Shown here: in pieces, positions 6,220 through 10,561 of the stretch
How the letters are laid out: every line of letters begins with the position of its first letter
Position numbering within the stretch: the first letter of the stretch is position 1
Assembly: GCA_013698135.1 (NCBI GenBank)
Contig: JACCVM010000216.1
Coordinates: forward strand, 1 to 10,561
Reading direction: 5' to 3'
DNA length: 10,561 nucleotides
Source of the DNA: Euzebyaceae bacterium
GTDB lineage: Bacteria; Actinomycetota; Nitriliruptoria; Euzebyales; Egibacteraceae
The notes under the pieces: model-generated
Databases searched by the model: none
What the model was told of the DNA's origin: nothing
Seen by the model: only the letters and a program-made list of their open reading frames with translations
Program-made: the position numbers and the translations under genes

Positions 6220-6251
6220 GACCCCCGGGGTCACACGCCGGCCGCGCCGGC
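6220..6251 (+). promoter_or_regulatory. Two small hairpins just upstream of the pnp ribosome-binding site
   Basis: GACCC (6220-6224) pairs with GGGTC (6228-6232) around a 3-nt loop. GCCGGC (6237-6242) pairs with GCCGGC (6246-6251) around CGC. The second stem ends exactly one base before the AGGAGG of pnp, so its folding could affect ribosome access. Short GC stems are frequent by chance in such DNA, so function is uncertain. Confidence 0.35.
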
Positions 6252-6257
6252 AGGAGG
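6252..6257 (+). promoter_or_regulatory. Strong Shine-Dalgarno that sets the pnp start
   Basis: AGGAGG lies 10 nt before ATG 6268 and is the best ribosome-binding site in this part of the window. It decides in favour of ATG 6268 over the longer open frame from GTG 6139, which would translate through the intergenic hairpin. Confidence 0.85.
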
Positions 6258-6267
6258 TTCCCATCCC

Positions 6268-8733
6268 ATGGGCAAACTCGGTACCGCCGAGGCGTCCGCC
6301 AAGATTGGCGACGCAGAAATCCGTTTCGAAACCGGCAAGCTCGCTGGCCAGGCCGGGGGCAGCGTGGTCGCGCACCTCGGGGAGACCATCTTGTTGGTCG
6401 CCTCGACCGCGTCCAGCCGTCCCAAGGAGCACCTGGACTTTTTCCCCCTGACGGTCGACTACGAGGAGCGCATGTACGCCGCCGGCAAGATCCCCGGCGG
6501 TTTCTTCAAGCGGGAGGGGCGCCCCAGCGAGAACGCCATCCTCACCTGCCGCCTCGTCGACCGGCCGATGCGCCCGACGTTCGCCGACGGGCTGCGCAAC
6601 GAGATCCAGATTCTCATCACCACCCTGTCGGCTGACCAGATCCACACGCCGGACGTGCTGGCCATCAATGGCGCGTCGATGGCGACGATGCTGGCCGGCA
6701 TTCCCTTCGACGGGCCGGTCGCGGGCATCCGCATGGCCATGGACAGCGACGGCAGGTGGCGTGCCTTCCCCACGTTCCCCGAGCTGGACGACGCCGTTTT
6801 CGACCTCGTCGTGGCCGGCCGGTTGAACCCCGACACCAACGACATCGACATCCTGATGGTGGAGGCCGAGGCCACCGAGGGCGCGGTCGCCAAGATCGAG
6901 ATGGGCGCCACCAAGCCCACCGAGGAGGTTCTCGGCGCGGCGTTGGAGGAGGCCAAGTCCCACCTGCGCGCCCTGTGCGACTTGCAAGTGTCGTTCCTGG
7001 CTGAGGTGGGCACCCACGCCACGCGCGAGTTCCCCCGCTACCCTTCGTACGCGCCCAAGGTTTACGAGGCCGTGGAGGGCGCTGTCGGTGCTGACCTGCA
7101 GGTCGTCCTGACCGACGACAGCATCGACAAGGCGACGCGCAACCAGCGCACCGCCGATCTTCGCGAGCGGGCGCTGGACGCGGCCTTCGACCAGGCGGGC
7201 GATGTCGAGGTCAGCGACGAAGAGTTGGAGCGCCAGGCCAAGAACGCCTTCAAGTCGCTGGAGAAGAAGCTGATCCGTCGCCGCGTCGTCAACGACGGCG
7301 TGCGTATCGACGGGCGTCGGCCCACCGACATCCGCGAGCTGTCCGCCGAGGTCGGCGTGCTGCCGAGGGCCCACGGTTCGGGACTGTTCAAGCGCGGCGA
7401 GACCCAGGTGCTCAACATCACCACGCTGGGCATGTTGCGCGACGCCCAGCGCCTGGACACCGTGGATCCGGGCACCGAGAAGCGCTACATCCACCACTAC
7501 AACTTCCCGCCGTTCTCCACCGGTGAGACCGGCTTCATGCGCGGTCCCAAGCGCCGCGAGATCGGCCACGGTGCCCTGGCAGAGCGGGCGCTGCTTCCAG
7601 TAGTGCCCTCGGCGGAGGACTTTCCCTACGCCCTGCGGCTGGTCAGCGAGGTCCTGTCGTCCAACGGCTCCACGTCGATGGGCTCGGTGTGCGCCTCGAC
7701 ACTGGCGCTGATGGACGCCGGTGTGCCGATCTCCGCGCCCGTCGGCGGCATCGCCATGGGCCTGATCGCCGAGGACGGCAAGTACACGACGCTGACCGAC
7801 ATCCTCGGCGCCGAGGACGCCTTCGGCGACATGGATTTCAAGGTCGCTGGAACTGCCGACTTCGTCACCGCCCTGCAGCTGGACACGAAGCTGTCGGGGA
7901 TCCCCGCAGACGTGCTGGCGGCGGCCCTGGGCCAGGCGCGTGACGCCCGCACCCGGATCCTGCAGGTCATCACCGACTGCATCGCCGAGCCGCGCGTGGA
8001 GATGAACCCGCACGCCCCCCGTGTGCTGACCGAGTACATCCCCGGCGACAAGATCGGCGAGGTGATCGGGCCGAAGGGCAAGATCATCCGCGAGATCACC
8101 GAGGAGACCGGCGCCGACATCAACATCGACGACGTCGACGGTCGCGGGGTCGTGCACATCTACTCCAGCGACGGCGACAAGGCGCAGATGGCGCTGGACC
8201 GCATCCGCGCCATCGCCAACCCGGTGGTGCCCAAGGCCGGCGAGCGCTACTACGGCTCGGTGGTCAAGACCGCGGACTTCGGAGCGTTCATCTCACTGAC
8301 GCCGGGCAGCGACGGGCTGTTGCACATCTCCAAGCTGCCCAAGACCGAGGGTCGCCGGCTGAACCACGCCGACGAGGCCGTGACGGTCGGCCAGAAGCTG
8401 TGGGTGGAGGTCGTCGAGGTCAAGGACGGGCGCAAGTTCAGCCTGGCCATGGTCGACGGTCCTGATGGCGGCGGTAGTTCGGCAGCGGCCCCGGCTTCTG
8501 TTGCGGCTCCGGCCGCTGCGGCTCCGACAGCTGCGGCTCCGACAGTTGCGGCTCCGACCACCGGACCTACGGCGGCCCCCGCTGCAGCCGTGCCAGCCTC
8601 GCCGGATCCCTCGACCGCCAGCACGCCTGAGCCCCCCCGCGACCGCAGTGACGTCCAGCGCGCGCGTGAGCGCACCCGCACCGACGGCGGCGAGGACGAC
8701 GGCAACGTGCGCCGTCGCCGTCGCCGGCGTTGA
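6268..8733 (+). CDS. pnp: Polyribonucleotide nucleotidyltransferase (PNPase)
   Basis: PNPase degrades RNA 3' to 5' by phosphorolysis and can add 3' tails in the reverse reaction; it works as a trimer. From ATG 6268 the protein has 821 residues. The first RNase PH domain contains GGFFKREGRPSENAILTCRLVDRPMRP. A helical segment leads to the second RNase PH domain with SNGSTSMGSVCAST and the catalytic Asp517, Asp523 and Lys525 in GAEDAFGDMDFKVAG. A KH domain with GPKG at 601-604 and an S1 domain (about 658-731) follow. After S1 there is an unusual tail of roughly 90 residues: an Ala/Pro/Thr repeat, then a charged segment ending in seven arginines. This tail makes it longer than E. coli PNPase. 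The frame is open upstream to 6139, but that part is the RNA hairpin region. The stop overlaps the next gene (TTGA). Confidence 0.97.
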   Translation: MGKLGTAEASAKIGDAEIRFETGKLAGQAGGSVVAHLGETILLVASTASSRPKEHLDFFPLTVDYEERMYAAGKIPGGFFKREGRPSENAILTCRLVDRPMRPTFADGLRNEIQILITTLSADQIHTPDVLAINGASMATMLAGIPFDGPVAGIRMAMDSDGRWRAFPTFPELDDAVFDLVVAGRLNPDTNDIDILMVEAEATEGAVAKIEMGATKPTEEVLGAALEEAKSHLRALCDLQVSFLAEVGTHATREFPRYPSYAPKVYEAVEGAVGADLQVVLTDDSIDKATRNQRTADLRERALDAAFDQAGDVEVSDEELERQAKNAFKSLEKKLIRRRVVNDGVRIDGRRPTDIRELSAEVGVLPRAHGSGLFKRGETQVLNITTLGMLRDAQRLDTVDPGTEKRYIHHYNFPPFSTGETGFMRGPKRREIGHGALAERALLPVVPSAEDFPYALRLVSEVLSSNGSTSMGSVCASTLALMDAGVPISAPVGGIAMGLIAEDGKYTTLTDILGAEDAFGDMDFKVAGTADFVTALQLDTKLSGIPADVLAAALGQARDARTRILQVITDCIAEPRVEMNPHAPRVLTEYIPGDKIGEVIGPKGKIIREITEETGADINIDDVDGRGVVHIYSSDGDKAQMALDRIRAIANPVVPKAGERYYGSVVKTADFGAFISLTPGSDGLLHISKLPKTEGRRLNHADEAVTVGQKLWVEVVEVKDGRKFSLAMVDGPDGGGSSAAAPASVAAPAAAAPTAAAPTVAAPTTGPTAAPAAAVPASPDPSTASTPEPPRDRSDVQRARERTRTDGGEDDGNVRRRRRRR
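8503..8562 (+). repeat. Four 15-bp tandem repeats in the pnp tail
   Basis: Four in-frame copies of a 15-base unit beginning GCGGCTCCG encode Ala-Ala-Pro-Ala-Ala, Ala-Ala-Pro-Thr-Ala, Ala-Ala-Pro-Thr-Val and Ala-Ala-Pro-Thr-Thr. They lie just after the S1 domain and form a flexible linker. Copies 2 and 3 differ by a single base, which suggests recent slippage or duplication, so the number may vary between strains. Confidence 0.85.
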
Positions 8734-10055
8734 CCGCTTCGCGGTCTGCCACGCTGCGCGCAGACAGCGTCACGGAGGGCGTGCGCGTCACCACGCTCGA
8801 CTCGGGCCTACGGGTCATCACCGAGACCATGCCGGATGTCCGCTCCGCGGCCGTCGGATTCTGGATCGGTGTCGGCTCCCGCGATGAGCGAGGAGCCGTC
8901 ACCGGTGCCAGTCACTTCCTGGAGCACCTGCTGTTCAAGGGCACCAAGCGGCGCACCGCGCAGCAGATCGCTGAGGTCATGGACGCCGTTGGCGGGGACA
9001 TGAACGCTTTCACGTCCAAGGAGTACACCTGCTTCTACGCCCGCTGCCTTGACCGCGACCTGCCACTGGCCACCGACGTGCTCGCCGACATGATGACCGC
9101 CTCGGTGGTGCGCAGCGGCGACGTGGACGCCGAGCGCGACGTCGTGCTCGAAGAGATTCGCATGCATCTGGACACCCCCGACGACCTCGTGCACAGCGTG
9201 TTCAGCCAGGCCTACTACGGCGACCACCCGCTGGGCCGGGAGATCCTCGGCGACGAGGCCACGATCACCGCGATGGCCCGCGACCAGGTCCACCGCTACT
9301 ACCGGCGTCACTACGTGCCCGGCAACGTCGTCGTGGCCGTCGCGGGAAACGTCGACCACGACGCCGTCGTGGCCCAGGTCGCCCAGGCTGTCCACGGGTG
9401 GTCGGGTCCAACCGAGCCGACCGTCAAGCGCAGCGCGCCGCGTTCTCCTCGGGACGCCCGTGCAGCGCTGCGGACCCGTCCCACCGAGCAGACCCACCTC
9501 GTGCTCGGCAGTCCCGGGCTGGTGCGCGGTGACGACCGGCGCTTCGCGGCGGGCGTGCTCAGCCAGGCACTGGGCGGTGGCATGGCCAGCCGGCTGTTCC
9601 AGGAGGTGCGGGAGCGCCGTGGCCTGGTCTACACCGTTTACAGCTACACGGGCATGCACGCCGACGCGGGCACCTTCGCGGTGTACGCGGGCACCGCACC
9701 TTCCAAGGCCTGCGAGGTGCTGGCCGTGACGCGCGCGGAGCTGGACAAGGCGCTGCGCGGCGGGCTGGACGAAGCGGAGCTAGCCCGCGCCAAGGGGCAT
9801 CTGGCCGGGTCGACCATCCTGTCGCTGGAGGACACGGGCAGCCGGATGAGCCGCCTCGGCAAGGCCCTGACGACGGGCGGTCCGCTCCTGACCCTTGACG
9901 AGACGCTGGCCGCCATCGAGGCCGTGAGTAGCGACGACGTGCTCGAGGTCGCCAGGGCCATTCTGGGCGGCCCGTGGACGCTGGCGATGGTCGGTCCGCT
10001 CGAGGGCGCCGACCCTGCCAGCTACGACCAGTTCATCCGTCCCGCCGTCACATGA
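8730..10055 (+). CDS. M16 family zinc metallopeptidase (processing peptidase-like)
   Basis: The protein has up to 441 residues and both halves of an M16B peptidase. The inverted zinc motif HxxEH is intact (His62, Glu65, His66 in SHFLEHLLFKGT). The third ligand is expected in the ERDVVLEEI segment (Glu141/Glu142). The C-terminal half carries the Arg297/Tyr301 pair in RERRGLVYTVYS, typical of the substrate-binding R/Y motif. Relatives lie between pnp and dapB in many actinobacteria; their substrates are poorly known. No signal peptide is visible, so it is probably cytoplasmic. TTG 8730 overlaps the pnp stop (TTGA) and lacks a Shine-Dalgarno, so translation would depend on coupling. GTG 8781 is a possible alternative, but its GGAGG (8774-8778) is only 2 nt away. 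The start is therefore uncertain; the family is not. Confidence 0.92.
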   Translation: MTASRSATLRADSVTEGVRVTTLDSGLRVITETMPDVRSAAVGFWIGVGSRDERGAVTGASHFLEHLLFKGTKRRTAQQIAEVMDAVGGDMNAFTSKEYTCFYARCLDRDLPLATDVLADMMTASVVRSGDVDAERDVVLEEIRMHLDTPDDLVHSVFSQAYYGDHPLGREILGDEATITAMARDQVHRYYRRHYVPGNVVVAVAGNVDHDAVVAQVAQAVHGWSGPTEPTVKRSAPRSPRDARAALRTRPTEQTHLVLGSPGLVRGDDRRFAAGVLSQALGGGMASRLFQEVRERRGLVYTVYSYTGMHADAGTFAVYAGTAPSKACEVLAVTRAELDKALRGGLDEAELARAKGHLAGSTILSLEDTGSRMSRLGKALTTGGPLLTLDETLAAIEAVSSDDVLEVARAILGGPWTLAMVGPLEGADPASYDQFIRPAVT

Positions 10056-10090
10056 GCGCTACCGCTTCGCTACTTGAGCGCGAGGCCTGA
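10052..10090 (+). other. 12-codon bridging open frame between the M16 gene and dapB
   Basis: ATG 10052 overlaps the M16 stop (ATGA). It opens a 12-codon frame (MSATASLLEREA) that ends in TGA 10088-10090, one base before the dapB ATG. It has no Shine-Dalgarno of its own, so it would be read only by ribosomes finishing the M16 gene. It could hand ribosomes on to dapB by termination and reinitiation. It could equally be a chance frame in a short spacer; the peptide has no recognised motif. Confidence 0.3.
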
Positions 10091-10091
10091 C

Positions 10092-10561
10092 ATGCTGCGG
10101 GTGGCGGTGGTTGGTGCCTCGGGGCGCATGGGCTCGGCGGTGTGCCAGGCCGTGGCCGACGATCCCGACACCGAGCTGGTGGCCGAGGTCGGATCCGGCG
10201 ATGGCCTGGACCTGGTGCTGGACGCCGGTGCCGACGTGGCGGTCGAGTTCACCTTGCCGTCCAGCGTTCGGCGCAACGCCGCCTGGCTGCTGGAGCACGG
10301 GGTCCACACCGTCGTGGGAGCCACCGGCCTGGACGACGACGATCTTGAGACCCTCCGAGGGTTGACGGGTCCGGCGAACTGCCTGGTGGCGCCCAACTTC
10401 GCGCTCGGCGCGGTGCTGCTGATGCGCTTCGCCGAGCAGGCGGCCCGCGTACTGCCCGACGCCGAGATCACCGAGCTGCACCACGACGGCAAGGTCGACG
10501 CCCCCAGCGGCACGGCGCTGCGCACCGCGCGCCTGGTCGCCGCCGCCCGTGGCGAGCACCG
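10092..10561 (+). CDS. dapB: 4-hydroxy-tetrahydrodipicolinate reductase (3' end outside window)
   Basis: DapB uses NAD(P)H to reduce the DapA product to tetrahydrodipicolinate in the diaminopimelate/lysine pathway, which also feeds peptidoglycan. From ATG 10092, 156 residues are visible and the frame is still open at the window end. The nucleotide-binding motif GASGRMG is at 8-14, VEFTLPSSV at 51-59, GATG at 76-79 and APNFALGAVLL at 100-110. The signature ELHHDGKVDAPSGTA (128-142) holds the catalytic His130 and the substrate-binding Lys134. The short segment between the Rossmann start and the EFT motif matches the compact actinobacterial form. GAGG at 10082-10085 lies 6 nt upstream of the ATG. 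Position after pnp and the M16 gene matches the actinobacterial order. Confidence 0.95.
   Translation, partial: MLRVAVVGASGRMGSAVCQAVADDPDTELVAEVGSGDGLDLVLDAGADVAVEFTLPSSVRRNAAWLLEHGVHTVVGATGLDDDDLETLRGLTGPANCLVAPNFALGAVLLMRFAEQAARVLPDAEITELHHDGKVDAPSGTALRTARLVAAARGEH

Noticed and set aside
6139..6267. Longer pnp start at GTG 6139
   Set aside because: It would translate the intergenic hairpin into a non-conserved extension, while ATG 6268 has a strong AGGAGG and matches the family N-terminus.
6085..8157. A 690-codon open frame on the minus strand opposite pnp
   Set aside because: It lies antisense to unmistakable PNPase, shows no domain, and results from the third-position GC bias of pnp.
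1..10561. A new defence, mobile or biosynthetic system
   Set aside because: All genes except one belong to a conserved housekeeping neighbourhood. I see no transposase, integrase, CRISPR repeat, toxin-antitoxin pair or tRNA-flanked island.

Overview
The window is a GC-rich stretch of bacterial chromosome with dense gene packing. Nearly all genes lie on the + strand and belong to the translation/RNA-metabolism neighbourhood: infB (5' end missing) - DUF503 (ylxP-like) - rbfA - truB - ribF - [one inserted minus-strand gene] - rpsO - pnp - M16 peptidase - dapB (3' end missing). This order, the Gly/Pro/Arg-rich IF-2 linker, the short actinobacterial-style DapB and the codon choice point to a high-GC Actinomycetota (actinobacterium). 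The genus cannot be fixed from the sequence alone, and a deep-branching lineage is possible.

Layout. Positions 1-1971 hold the C-terminal two thirds of IF-2. A 126-base gap with foldable sequence precedes a tightly packed set in which DUF503, rbfA, truB and ribF follow each other with a 1-nt gap, a 1-nt overlap and a 4-nt overlap (2098-4622). This set covers 30S maturation (RbfA, probably DUF503), tRNA pseudouridylation (TruB) and FMN/FAD synthesis (RibF). On the opposite strand, converging on ribF, 4635-5537 encodes a secreted PASTA plus double-psi-beta-barrel (RlpA-like) cell-envelope protein. It is the only gene here that does not belong to the conserved block. A 278-base non-coding stretch (5538-5815) holds a candidate promoter and a leader full of hairpins upstream of rpsO. 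A second non-coding stretch (6089-6267) between rpsO and pnp contains a long, nearly perfect stem-loop followed by two smaller ones and a strong Shine-Dalgarno sequence. pnp (6268-8733) is followed, with a TTGA overlap, by an M16 zinc peptidase gene. A 12-codon open frame bridges that gene to dapB (lysine/diaminopimelate synthesis), which runs off the end.

How it works together. IF-2, RbfA, TruB, S15 and PNPase are parts of one ribosome-assembly and RNA-turnover programme and appear to be transcribed in two or more blocks. The most interesting sequence is non-coding. The rpsO leader has alternative, mutually exclusive hairpins, as expected of an S15-responsive regulator. The rpsO-pnp spacer hairpin looks like the double-stranded RNase III target known from rpsO-pnp operons of other bacteria. 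I see no mobile elements, CRISPR arrays, tRNA or rRNA genes. I found no evidence of an unknown multi-gene system: this is mostly a conserved housekeeping region with notable RNA structures and one odd inserted envelope gene.
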